NCBI RefSeq assembly: GCF_023100945.1
Contig: NZ_CP064689.1
Coordinates: forward strand, 4,632,001-4,696,000
Reading direction: 5' to 3'
From: Bradyrhizobium sp. 200
GTDB lineage: Bacteria > Pseudomonadota > Alphaproteobacteria > Rhizobiales > Xanthobacteraceae
DNA: 64,000 nt
Shown: positions 20,961-28,489 of the stretch, in pieces
Layout: each line of letters starts with the position of its first letter
Position numbering within the stretch: position 1 is the stretch's first letter
Notes under the pieces: model-generated
Told to the model about the DNA's origin: nothing
What the model saw: only the letters and a program-made list of their open reading frames with translations
Database searches by the model: none
Position numbers and translations under genes: made by a program

Positions 20961-21260
20961 TCAGCGCCGAACGATCTGCAGCTCCAGCAATGCGAGCCTT
21001 TGCAGGACCTGCGGGTCGCGTTCCCCCTTGTCGGCGGCGCGCAGGATCGCCTCGGCGAGGCATTGAACGTGTGTCGAATGGACGGGCTCGGGAAGCGAAG
21101 CCACCGCGGCATCAAGCGCTTGCTCCATCACCGAGATCACCTCGGGCGGAAAGGACGCGTTGGCAAAATCCTTCATGACGGTGGCGACGAACAAAGGCGG
21201 CAGCCAATGCGCCTTGGGGGGCGGGACCGCATCGGCAGCCGCTGGAGTTAGCGTGTCCAT
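20961..21260 (-). CDS. Small hypothetical protein
   Basis: A 99-residue, largely helical soluble protein with no recognised domain. The C-terminal half (AEAILRAADKGERDPQVLQR) has an amphipathic pattern and there is no signal peptide. It starts at ATG 21260 and lies downstream of the Crp/Fnr-type regulator on the same strand, 144 bases away. Codon use matches the genome. Confidence 0.55.
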   Translation of the reverse strand: MDTLTPAAADAVPPPKAHWLPPLFVATVMKDFANASFPPEVISVMEQALDAAVASLPEPVHSTHVQCLAEAILRAADKGERDPQVLQRLALLELQIVRR

Positions 21261-21404
21261 CCCTTGGACAATTGCATAATCTTCCCTATCAAGAATCGTT
21301 CCACGAGGTCGCCAAATTCACGCATATCGACGCCTGGTGCAGGCGCTGCCCGTGGCATGCATGAACAGGCCCTGACTTGCTGCAATTCCGCTCGAGATGC
21401 GACT

Positions 21405-22154
21405 TCACAGCGCGGGACTTTGATGAAGATAGCGGTCGTCGAACTGCGCCAGTTGCGCAAGCTTCGCTTCGTTGAGCACCGCCACGCGGCCTCTGCTGAT
21501 ATCGACGATTTTCGCCTCCCGCAGTTGCCTGATGACACGATTGGCATGAACCGGCGTGATTCCCAGCGCCTCTGCAATCTGTTCCTGCGTGAGCGGCATT
21601 TCAAACGTGTCACCCGCCGTCCGGCCCACAACGGAAAGGCGTCGGCGCAGTTCCATAACGGTATGAGCCAGCCGGCTATCCGCTGGTCGCTGGCCGACAT
21701 TGACGATCCATTGCCGGAACATTGCGGCATCGATCAGCGTGTCGCGCCAGAATTTTTCGGCGACGTTCGGCCGGACGCGCGTCAAGGCACGCAACGAAGC
21801 GTGACTGATGAAGCCAAGCGTGGACGCGACCACCGGGATGAGATCGTGATCCATCCTGTGCAGATGCAGACTCTGGAGGTCCGGGATATCGCCAGGGATA
21901 TGGATTGAAAGAATTTGGCGCTGACCGCTGAAGGTCGTTTTGGCGCGCACGCAAAATCCCTCGATCACGAGACAGCATTCCGTCGGATGATCGCCGTCCG
22001 ACACGACGGGACGTCCGGCCTCCCACGGCCGCACGATAATCGGCAGCTCGCGGATGGCGGCGATATCAGCCTCATCCAACCCCGTAACTGTATTGAGCCG
22101 CCGCAGCATGGCCGCCAACACCACTTCCCGGTCCAATGCCGCATCTCCTCCCAT
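21405..22154 (-). CDS. Crp/Fnr family transcriptional regulator
   Basis: The 249-residue protein has an N-terminal cyclic-nucleotide-binding-like barrel (PWEAGRPVVSDGDHPTECCL; CVRAKTTFSGQRQILSIHIP). A dimerisation helix follows, and a C-terminal winged helix-turn-helix: LTQEQIAEALGITPVHANRV, residues about 192-211. It lacks the N-terminal Cys cluster of oxygen-sensing FNR, so the signal is unknown. Starts at 22154. It is divergent from the 67-residue gene at 22268 and could control it. Confidence 0.88.
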   Translation of the reverse strand: MGGDAALDREVVLAAMLRRLNTVTGLDEADIAAIRELPIIVRPWEAGRPVVSDGDHPTECCLVIEGFCVRAKTTFSGQRQILSIHIPGDIPDLQSLHLHRMDHDLIPVVASTLGFISHASLRALTRVRPNVAEKFWRDTLIDAAMFRQWIVNVGQRPADSRLAHTVMELRRRLSVVGRTAGDTFEMPLTQEQIAEALGITPVHANRVIRQLREAKIVDISRGRVAVLNEAKLAQLAQFDDRYLHQSPAL

Positions 22155-22267
22155 TCGATGACTTGCTGATCTGAAAGAAACGACGCCGACCCAACGCCGG
22201 TTCCCAACAAAGGTTAAGGATGCATCTGCCGCAACATGAAAGGATCAGGCCTGCAAGGAGGTCCACG

Positions 22268-22471
22268 ATGAAGAAAAAACGCAATCGCAGCCGGCCCGCG
22301 CTTCCGCTCCAGGAGCGGCTCGGACAAATTGCCTCTCACGCCCGTGAAAAGGCAGCGCGCCTGCCGCCGGGACCCGAGCGCGAACATCTCATGGAGACGG
22401 CGGTTGCAAACGAAGCCGCGGCCGCCATCGACCGCTGGCTCTCATCGCCGGGTTTGCGGAGCCCTAAATAA
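22268..22471 (+). CDS. Small basic hypothetical protein
   Basis: A 67-residue soluble, helical protein with a Lys/Arg-rich N-terminus (MKKKRNRSRPALPLQERLG) and a later helix (REHLMETAVANEAAAAIDRW). A near-perfect AAGGAGG ribosome site 7 bases before ATG 22268 decides the start. It is divergent from the Crp-type regulator. I know of similar small proteins in Bradyrhizobium but no function. Confidence 0.7.
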   Translation: MKKKRNRSRPALPLQERLGQIASHAREKAARLPPGPEREHLMETAVANEAAAAIDRWLSSPGLRSPK

Positions 22472-22525
22472 GCTGACCATCGCCGGTCCCTCTGCATGGC
22501 CTTGTGGTGTGGCCGGGACACGGCT

Positions 22526-22756
22526 TTACTTGAGCCGATCGGCCTTGACGTCAATGACGTACAGCGGATTTGCGAATTCGTCGGTTACTTCCAGCCGCCA
22601 GTCCTGGCCCGGGCGTAACTTGCCGTCGAGATCCTGGATGATCTGCCCCGCGGTCACCGTGGCTTCGTGCCACGCCGCTTGGGCATCCGGCAATTCCTCG
22701 CCTTCCTCGTCCAGTTCAGCCCTCTTGTAATACACATTGAAAAAGTACCGTGGCAT
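22526..22756 (-). CDS. DUF6894 family small protein
   Basis: A 76-residue protein opening MPRYFFNVYYKRAELDEEGE and continuing ELPDAQAAWHEAT. This MPRYFF...D..G.ELPD..AA pattern is the hallmark of DUF6894, which is expanded in Bradyrhizobium and related genera and has no known biochemical role. It is the last minus-strand gene after the metal island. A partial relative begins at 63929. Confidence 0.8.
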   Translation of the reverse strand: MPRYFFNVYYKRAELDEEGEELPDAQAAWHEATVTAGQIIQDLDGKLRPGQDWRLEVTDEFANPLYVIDVKADRLK

Positions 22757-22879
22757 GTCGGCGCTGCCCTAACGCCAGACGGCTTTTTTTCGGCCCGGAC
22801 GCCCTTGCGCTCCTTGTCGCCCGCCGGCCTGTTCACTGCCATGCGTCATTCTCCCGTCTCGGCTGCGGTACCGAATAAG

Positions 22880-23011
22880 GAAGGCCGGGATCACGATCGG
22901 CGTCAGCAGCGTCGAGGAGACCATGCCGCCGATCATCGGCACGGCGATGCGCTGCATGATTTCCGAGCCGGTGCCGGTGCTCCACATGATCGGCAGCGGT
23001 CCGGCCATGAC
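22880..23011 (-). pseudogene. Remnant of the 3' end of a CusA/CzcA-type RND pump gene
   Basis: About 130 bases align at roughly 93% identity with the 3' part of the intact pump gene (about 25413-25542). They translate as LPIMWSTGTGSEIMQRIAVP followed by a transmembrane stretch. Homology stops abruptly on both sides: there is no upstream pump sequence, and downstream the frame runs on into unrelated Arg/Gly-rich residues, stopping at 22769. The scattered differences mean an old paralogue, not a recent copy. A start codon at 23035 with no ribosome site makes expression doubtful. Confidence 0.75.
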
Positions 23012-23042
23012 ACGCAGGTCGCAGGGACAGCGCACGTTTACG

Positions 23043-23180
23043 CTAACGCATGGGTGGCTCCTTGCTCCCGGTGCGGAGGTATTTGATCAGCGCCGCGGCC
23101 GCCAGGATCAAGACGATCACGACCAACAACCAGACGAACCCCATGCCCCACATCATTCCAGGCATCATATTGTCCATCAT
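23043..23180 (-). CDS. 45-residue Met-rich single-span membrane protein
   Basis: Too short for routine calling but well supported. GGAGGGAG precedes ATG 23180, and the start overlaps the preceding stop as ATGA. The N-terminus MMDNMMPGMMWGMGF has seven methionines in 13 residues. A transmembrane helix follows (VWLLVVIVLILAAAALI, about residues 16-32), then a basic tail. Met clusters on the outer face of the membrane are a usual Cu(I)/Ag(I)-binding device, so a metal-related role fits the surrounding copper genes. That role is inferred. Confidence 0.75.
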   Translation of the reverse strand: MMDNMMPGMMWGMGFVWLLVVIVLILAAAALIKYLRTGSKEPPMR

Positions 23181-23458
23181 CGGCTCCCTCCGTCATCTCG
23201 CGGAGCAACCGCCTCTTGAGGCTGCCTGCAGCTCACTCGTTTCATGCACATGAGCATCATGAACGTGCATGGCAGAGACGCCATGATCCGAAATATCTCG
23301 GCGCCTGTCAGCCAATTCCAGTTCCAGGCGACACTCAAGGAAACCGCCGCTGCGAAGACAAGATACAGCGCCATCCGATAGCGGGCGAAATAATTGCCCA
23401 AAGTGGCGATCAGTGAGGTCACGCCCATAGGCGTGTCGTTGTCCTGACTTAAGATCAT
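23177..23458 (-). CDS. Small membrane protein with Cys/Met motif (possibly DUF2933-like)
   Basis: A 93-residue protein with two hydrophobic segments (MALYLVFAAAVSLSVAW, about residues 29-45; IFRIMASLPCTFMMLMCM, about 55-72). The second contains the Cys/Met-rich stretch LPCTFMMLMCMKRVSC, reminiscent of DUF2933-type small membrane proteins that accompany copper genes. Start 23458 is chosen for an AGAGG ribosome site; the longer in-frame version to 23545 has none. Its stop overlaps the next start by ATGA, so the two products are coupled. Confidence 0.7.
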   Translation of the reverse strand: MILSQDNDTPMGVTSLIATLGNYFARYRMALYLVFAAAVSLSVAWNWNWLTGAEIFRIMASLPCTFMMLMCMKRVSCRQPQEAVAPRDDGGSR

Positions 23459-23494
23459 AGGAACGCCTCTTGCTGCGATGAAAGGAAATGTAAC

Positions 23495-23526
23495 GGGTTG
23501 CGGGAGTAGACGATCAACCGCAACCC
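23495..23526 (-). other. Hairpin between sigma-controlled small genes
   Basis: A perfect 9-bp inverted repeat, GGGTTGCGG/CCGCAACCC, with a 14-base loop lies in the 135-base gap between the exported-protein gene and the two membrane-protein genes. On the transcribed strand it is followed by GTTACATTTCC, not a clean T-run. It could be a weak terminator/attenuator or an mRNA processing site. Confidence 0.5.
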
Positions 23527-23593
23527 CTCCTTCAGATCGGGCCAATGCACCTCGGCCGGCGACCTTCGTACGGCGATATAGCTGCCGTGGGTA

Positions 23594-23851
23594 TCAACGC
23601 CCTTTCGGCCCGCCCTGGTAACGGAACCCCGATCCGCCGCTGGCGGTCGCCGGCGCCAAACGTGAGGCCGCTCGATCGTAGGCGAACGCAGAATACGGAT
23701 CGGTTTGCGAGACAGCTCCGATCGGCGCGCTCTGCCTGGCCTCGTTCGGCCAGTAGCTCTTGTCGGTAATGGTTGAACCTGCCTGTGCAGTCGCGGAAAC
23801 CGCGACGAGCGGCAACAAGAGGGACATCGTGAGAAGGTGTTTGGTTGACAT
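23594..23851 (-). CDS. Small secreted protein, first gene behind a sigma-F-type promoter
   Basis: An 85-residue product with a classical signal peptide (MSTKHLLTMSLLLPLVAVSA, cleavage after AQA near residue 24). The mature peptide has about 61 residues: STITDKSYWPNEARQS, then Gly/Ala/Arg-rich sequence, and no cysteine. Such YWPNE-type exported peptides recur in proteobacteria without assigned function. Start 23851 has GGAG 7 bases upstream; a 33-base longer in-frame form (23884) is possible. An exact GTAACC-N16-CGAA promoter lies 54-79 bases upstream. Confidence 0.7.
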   Translation of the reverse strand: MSTKHLLTMSLLLPLVAVSATAQAGSTITDKSYWPNEARQSAPIGAVSQTDPYSAFAYDRAASRLAPATASGGSGFRYQGGPKGR

Positions 23852-23904
23852 GTTCCGGCTCCATGATGTTTGAAAGCGCCGCAATGTGCGCCTCTAACCA
23901 TGAG

Positions 23905-23930
23905 TTCGGAGCCGATCGTCAGCCGGTTAC
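23905..23930 (-). promoter_or_regulatory. Sigma-F-type ECF promoter (GTAACC-N16-CGAA)
   Basis: Read on the minus strand, GTAACC is separated by exactly 16 bases from CGAA, identical in layout to the promoter before the local ECF sigma gene. The same consensus is recalled for Caulobacter sigma-F. It precedes the secreted 85-residue protein and the two small membrane proteins. Confidence 0.8.
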
Positions 23931-23965
23931 AGATTCACGCCGACGTGAAGCCACGTAATACGACA

Positions 23966-24610
23966 TTACCAACGTAACAGCCGTGGCCCTAATGCTGCAC
24001 CTGCCAGTGTGCACAGCACAATCGTTCCGCCGTACCAGACGGCAATAAACGGCAGCGAATCGTCCGTACAATGAAGTGCATAAGCCATTGCGCTGACGCC
24101 TCCCGCGATGAGGCCTGCGAACGCGCCGGCTCGCGAAAGATTGGTGGGAGCACCTTTTCGCACGGCCCAGATTGAAACTGCGAAGGGGATAATCGCAATG
24201 ATCGGAATAGAGAGAAGGCATTCCAGCCATTCATCGCCGACGATCATCCTTTCCCAATGCGACTGGGGTGCGGATCCAAGGCTGATGGCGGCAAGAACCA
24301 TAATGATGATAAACGGCGCAGCGACAAGCAAGGCGGGGGAGATTTTCCGCTCCCCGCCCGGCCGTGCCAGTCTCGTCAGGTAAAGCAGCGCGAGGCCGAC
24401 GATCCCGATTGCAAAGGCAAGCTTTATTGCGAGAAACATCAGTGCACGGGCTGTCATCAGGTCGACGCGGAAGCCCAAACCGACAACGGCGACGCCGAAC
24501 GCCACGATAGACCCTGCAGCAATTGCCACGTAAAGCGTGCGAACGAGCGCTTTGCGGTCGACCGGCTCAAGGTTAGTACTCAGGAGCGCAACGAGATCGT
24601 TCGTTCTCAT
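23966..24610 (-). CDS. nrsF: NrsF-type anti-sigma factor (DUF1109)
   Basis: A 214-residue integral membrane protein with about six hydrophobic helices. A short cytosolic N-terminus (MRTNDLVALLSTNLEPVDRK) probably holds the sigma factor at the membrane. Two isolated cysteines fall at residues 131 (EWLEC) and 181 (ALHC). From memory, the Caulobacter homologue has functionally important cysteines at the same positions, used to sense metal stress. Its start overlaps the sigma-factor stop by ATGA, the usual arrangement of a cognate pair. Confidence 0.88.
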   Translation of the reverse strand: MRTNDLVALLSTNLEPVDRKALVRTLYVAIAAGSIVAFGVAVVGLGFRVDLMTARALMFLAIKLAFAIGIVGLALLYLTRLARPGGERKISPALLVAAPFIIIMVLAAISLGSAPQSHWERMIVGDEWLECLLSIPIIAIIPFAVSIWAVRKGAPTNLSRAGAFAGLIAGGVSAMAYALHCTDDSLPFIAVWYGGTIVLCTLAGAALGPRLLRW

Positions 24611-25164
24611 TTTCGCATCTTCCCGGCGATCAAGGCGGCCAGTGCTCTGAGCCCACGGTGAATATTTACTTTTACACCCGACTCGGACTGACCACACTTC
24701 TTCGCCGCTTCAGCTATGCTCAGTCCCTCGATCTTCACGGCTTCGATCGCACATTGCATGCCTTTCGGCAGCCGCTCCAACAGCCTCTTGACGTCATATG
24801 TGCTTTCAGCGCTCGCATGGTCATCGTGCGCCATCATCTCGGCGGCGTCGTCAATGGGCACCTCGGCGTGCCCCGCGCGATTTCGACGTAGAAAATCGAT
24901 CAATTTGTAGCGCGCAATAGCGTGCACCCATGGCGTCAACGGCTCCCTCGGATCGTAGGTATGCCGCTTGATATGTATCGCCAATACGGTTTCCTGAACC
25001 AGGTCTTCTGCCTCCGACGTGGCTTTACCGAACGCCGCCAGCTTGGCCTTGTAGTAGCCGCGCAGACGGCGGCTCAATTGATCGAGTAGCGACCGGTGCG
25101 ATGCCGCATCACCATTCAGGCCCGCGAGCATCAGGCCTTTGAGCTCGACTTCGAGGCTCGTCAT
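24607..25164 (-). CDS. sigF: ECF sigma factor (SigF type)
   Basis: A 185-residue RNA polymerase sigma factor. Region 2 spans about residues 28-98 (AEDLVQETVLAIHIKRHTYD; PLTPWVHAIARYKLIDFLRR). Region 4 spans about 125-180 (LPKGMQCAIEAVKIEGLSIA, then helix-turn-helix CGQSESGVKVNIHRGLRAL). It pairs with the adjacent anti-sigma and lies directly behind an exact GTAACC-N16-CGAA site, implying autoregulation. The start at 25164 is close to that promoter, leaving a leader of only about ten bases. Confidence 0.93.
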   Translation of the reverse strand: MTSLEVELKGLMLAGLNGDAASHRSLLDQLSRRLRGYYKAKLAAFGKATSEAEDLVQETVLAIHIKRHTYDPREPLTPWVHAIARYKLIDFLRRNRAGHAEVPIDDAAEMMAHDDHASAESTYDVKRLLERLPKGMQCAIEAVKIEGLSIAEAAKKCGQSESGVKVNIHRGLRALAALIAGKMRK

Positions 25165-25181
25165 CCCCTCTATCTCGCTAT

Positions 25182-25207
25182 TTCGGTGGGTCGAGCGATT
25201 TGGTTAC
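25182..25207 (-). promoter_or_regulatory. Sigma-F-type ECF promoter (autoregulatory)
   Basis: On the minus strand, GTAACC and CGAA are separated by 16 bases. The -10 element lies about 18 bases before the sigma gene start, inside the gap between cusA and sigF. It is identical in consensus and spacing to the site at 23905-23930. Confidence 0.82.
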
Positions 25208-25294
25208 ACCCTTTCGCAAATGGGGCGGAAGGAAATTGGGCACAATGTGGGGAGTAGTCCAGGATGCAACAATGAATGGCCATGCTGCGGCTCC

Positions 25295-28200
25295 TCACTC
25301 AGCGGGCTCCGGAACCGCCTGCTTCCGCTCAGCGGGCGCATTTGTCGGTGTGGGGAACTGACAACTAGAATCGTCCCCATTCTTCAGCCCAAAACCCTTC
25401 ACCAATCCAAAGATCGCCGGAATCACGATCAGCGTCAGCAGCGTCGAGGAGATCATGCCGCCGATCATCGGCACGGCGATGCGCTGCATGATTTCCGAGC
25501 CGGTACCGGTGCTCCACATGATCGGGAGAAGCCCGGCCATGATAGCCACCACGGTCATCATCTTCGGCCGCACGCGCTCCACCGCGCCCTCCATGATGGC
25601 GTGGTAGAGATCACGCTTCGTCAGCGGCCGGTTTTCGGCGTCGCAGCGGGCCCCGAATTCGGCCAGCGCCTGGTTCAGATAGATCAGCATCACCACGCCA
25701 GTCTCCGCGGCGACACCGGCGAGTGCGATGAAGCCGACTGCGACCGCCACCGAAAGGTTGAAGCCGAGCCACCACATCAGCCAGAGGCCGCCGACCAGCG
25801 CAAACGGCAGGGACAGCATCACGATCATCGTCTCGGTGACGGACCGGAAGTTGAGGTACAAGAGCAGGAAGATAATGAGCAGCGTCGCGGGAACGACGAT
25901 CTTCAGCCGGGCAGTGGCGCGCTCGAGGTATTCGTACTGGCCACTCCACATGACGTAATAGCCCGGCGGGAACTGGATGCTGGCCTGCACGGCGCGTTGG
26001 GCGTCAGCGACATAGCCGCCAAGGTCGCGGTCGCGGATGTCGACATAGATGTAGGTCGCCAATTGGCCGTTCTCGGTGCGGATCGAGGAAGGCCCGCGCG
26101 CCGGCGCGACCTTTGCGACTTCGCCGAGTGGGACGGCGCCGCCGGCCGGCATCGGCACAAGCACGTCGCTTGCAATCGCTTTCGGATTGTCGCGCAAATC
26201 CCGGGGGTAGCGCATGTTGACGGAAAAGCGCTGGCGTCCTTCGACTGTCGTCGTGACCGTCTGCCCGCCAAGCGCCGTTGCAATGGTGTCCTGGACGTCC
26301 TGGACCATGATGCCGTAGCGCGCCATCGCTTCGCGGTCCGGCGTGATCTCCAGATAATAGCCGCCGATGCCGCGCTCGGCGTAGGCGGACGAGGTGCCGG
26401 GGACCGCCTTCAGGACCTGCTCGATCTGCTTGGCGAGCTTGTCGATCTCGACCAGATCGGTGCCGATCACCTTGACCCCGATCGGAGTGCGGATGCCGGT
26501 CGACAGCATGTCGATGCGGGCCTTGATCGGCATCGTCCATGCGTTGGAGACGCCCGGAAACTGTAGCGCCTTGTCCATTTCCGCAATCAGGCTGTCGATC
26601 GTCACGCCAGCCCGCCACTCCTGCTTCGGCTTGAGATTGACGACCGTCTCGTACATTTCCGATGGCGCCGGATCGGTTGCGGTCGCAGCGCGGCCTGCCT
26701 TGCCGTAGACGGATTCGACTTCCGGAAACGACCGGATGATCCGGTCCTGGGTTTGCATCAGTTCAGCGGATTTGGTGATCGAGATGCCCGGCAATGTCGT
26801 CGGCATGTAGAGCAGCGTGCCCTCGTTAAGGTTCGGCATGAACTCGGTGCCGAGCTGGCGGGCAGGCCAGACGCTCACGGCCAGAATCGCGAGTGCAAGC
26901 AGGACGACCAACGTCTTGGCGCGCAAGACGCCCTTGATAACGGGCCGGTAGATCCAGATCAGGAAGCGGTTGATCGGGTTCTTGTGCTCGGGAACGATTC
27001 TGCCGCGGACGAAGATCACCATCAGCGCCGGCACCAGTGTCACCGAGAGCAGCGCGGCGGCGGCCATGGCGAAGGTCTTTGTGAAGGCCAGTGGACTGAA
27101 CAGCCGTCCCTCCTGCGACTCCAGCGTGAAGATCGGCATGAACGACACGGTAATAATCAGCAGGCTGAAGAACAGTGCCGGCCCGACCTGCGCGGCCGCC
27201 TCGATCAGAATGGCCACCCGGGACTTTCCAGGCTCCGCTCGTTCGAGGTGCTTGTGCGCATTCTCGATCATAACAATCGCGGCATCCACCATGGCGCCGA
27301 TTGCAATCGCGATGCCGCCGAGGCTCATGATGTTGGAGCCGAGCCCCAGCAGCTTCATGGCGCCGAACGCCATCAATACGCCGACCGGCAGCATCAGAAT
27401 CGCAACCAGCGCACTGCGGAAGTGCAGCAGGAACACGATGCAGACCAGCGCGACGACAACGCTCTCCTCAAACAAGGTGTGCTTGAGCGTGTCGATGGCC
27501 GCGTAGATCAGATTCGAGCGGTCGTAAACCGGCACGATCTCGACCGATTTCGGCAGGCTGGTGGCGATTTCCGCAAAGCGCTTCTTGACGTTCCGGATCA
27601 CATCGAGCGCGTTGACGCCGAAACGCTGCAGCACGATGCCGCTCGCGACCTCGCCCTCCCCGTTCAGTTCGGTGATGCCGCGCCGCTCGTCGGGACCGAG
27701 CTCCACCCGTGCCACGTCGCGCAGCAGGACAGGCGTGCCATTGCTGACCTTCAGGACGACGTTGCCGAGGTCGTTGATCCCCCTTATGTATCCCTTGCCC
27801 CGGATGACGTACTCGAATTCGGATAGTTCGACGGTGCGGCCTCCGACATCGGCATTGCTGGCTCGGATCGCCTCGCGCATCTTCTGCATGGTGATGCCGA
27901 GATCGCGCATGCGCTGCGGATCGAGGATAACATTGTACTGCTTGACGAAGCCGCCGACGCTCGCCACTTCCGCAACACCTTCGGCCTTGGCGAGCGCGAA
28001 CTTCAGATTCCAGTCCTGAATCGTGCGTGTGTCGGAAAGGTTCAGCTCCTTCGAGATGATGGCGTATTGATAAACCCAGCCGACGCCGGTCGCATCCGGG
28101 CCGATGGTCGGCGTCACGCCGGCGGGAATGCGCGAGGCCGCGGCGTTCAGGAATTCGAGCACCCGCGAGCGCGCCCAATAGATGTCGGTACCATCCTCGA

Positions 28201-28489
28201 AGATGACGTAGACGAACGAGACGCCGAAGAACGAGAAACCGCGAACCACTTTTGACTTCGGTACCGTCAGCATCGCCGTCGTCAGGGGATAGGTGACCTG
28301 ATCCTCGATGACCTGTGGCGCCTGACCGGGGTACTCCGTATACACGATGACCTGCGTGTCGGAGAGGTCGGGAATAGCGTCCAACGGCAGATGGATGAGT
28401 GCATAGATGCCGGCCGCGGCAGCGAAGCCGGTGCCGAACAGCACCAGCAGCAGATTACGGGCCGACCAAGCGATCAGACGGGCGATCAT
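25295..28489 (-). CDS. cusA: Heavy-metal efflux RND pump (CusA/CzcA family)
   Basis: An inner-membrane proton-driven pump of 1,064 residues, the normal length of HME-RND proteins. It expels monovalent or divalent metal ions through a tripartite complex. The first transmembrane helix is at residues 8-30. The TM4 proton-relay region GGIAIAIGAMVDAAIVMIEN (near 400) carries the conserved Asp, and the C-terminal block MWSTGTGSEIMQRIAVPMIG is present. The start overlaps the adaptor stop by ATGA. No outer-membrane CusC-type gene is beside it. Copper/silver is favoured over zinc by the neighbours, not by residues I could verify. Confidence 0.93.
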   Translation of the reverse strand: MIARLIAWSARNLLLVLFGTGFAAAAGIYALIHLPLDAIPDLSDTQVIVYTEYPGQAPQVIEDQVTYPLTTAMLTVPKSKVVRGFSFFGVSFVYVIFEDGTDIYWARSRVLEFLNAAASRIPAGVTPTIGPDATGVGWVYQYAIISKELNLSDTRTIQDWNLKFALAKAEGVAEVASVGGFVKQYNVILDPQRMRDLGITMQKMREAIRASNADVGGRTVELSEFEYVIRGKGYIRGINDLGNVVLKVSNGTPVLLRDVARVELGPDERRGITELNGEGEVASGIVLQRFGVNALDVIRNVKKRFAEIATSLPKSVEIVPVYDRSNLIYAAIDTLKHTLFEESVVVALVCIVFLLHFRSALVAILMLPVGVLMAFGAMKLLGLGSNIMSLGGIAIAIGAMVDAAIVMIENAHKHLERAEPGKSRVAILIEAAAQVGPALFFSLLIITVSFMPIFTLESQEGRLFSPLAFTKTFAMAAAALLSVTLVPALMVIFVRGRIVPEHKNPINRFLIWIYRPVIKGVLRAKTLVVLLALAILAVSVWPARQLGTEFMPNLNEGTLLYMPTTLPGISITKSAELMQTQDRIIRSFPEVESVYGKAGRAATATDPAPSEMYETVVNLKPKQEWRAGVTIDSLIAEMDKALQFPGVSNAWTMPIKARIDMLSTGIRTPIGVKVIGTDLVEIDKLAKQIEQVLKAVPGTSSAYAERGIGGYYLEITPDREAMARYGIMVQDVQDTIATALGGQTVTTTVEGRQRFSVNMRYPRDLRDNPKAIASDVLVPMPAGGAVPLGEVAKVAPARGPSSIRTENGQLATYIYVDIRDRDLGGYVADAQRAVQASIQFPPGYYVMWSGQYEYLERATARLKIVVPATLLIIFLLLYLNFRSVTETMIVMLSLPFALVGGLWLMWWLGFNLSVAVAVGFIALAGVAAETGVVMLIYLNQALAEFGARCDAENRPLTKRDLYHAIMEGAVERVRPKMMTVVAIMAGLLPIMWSTGTGSEIMQRIAVPMIGGMISSTLLTLIVIPAIFGLVKGFGLKNGDDSSCQFPTPTNAPAERKQAVPEPAE

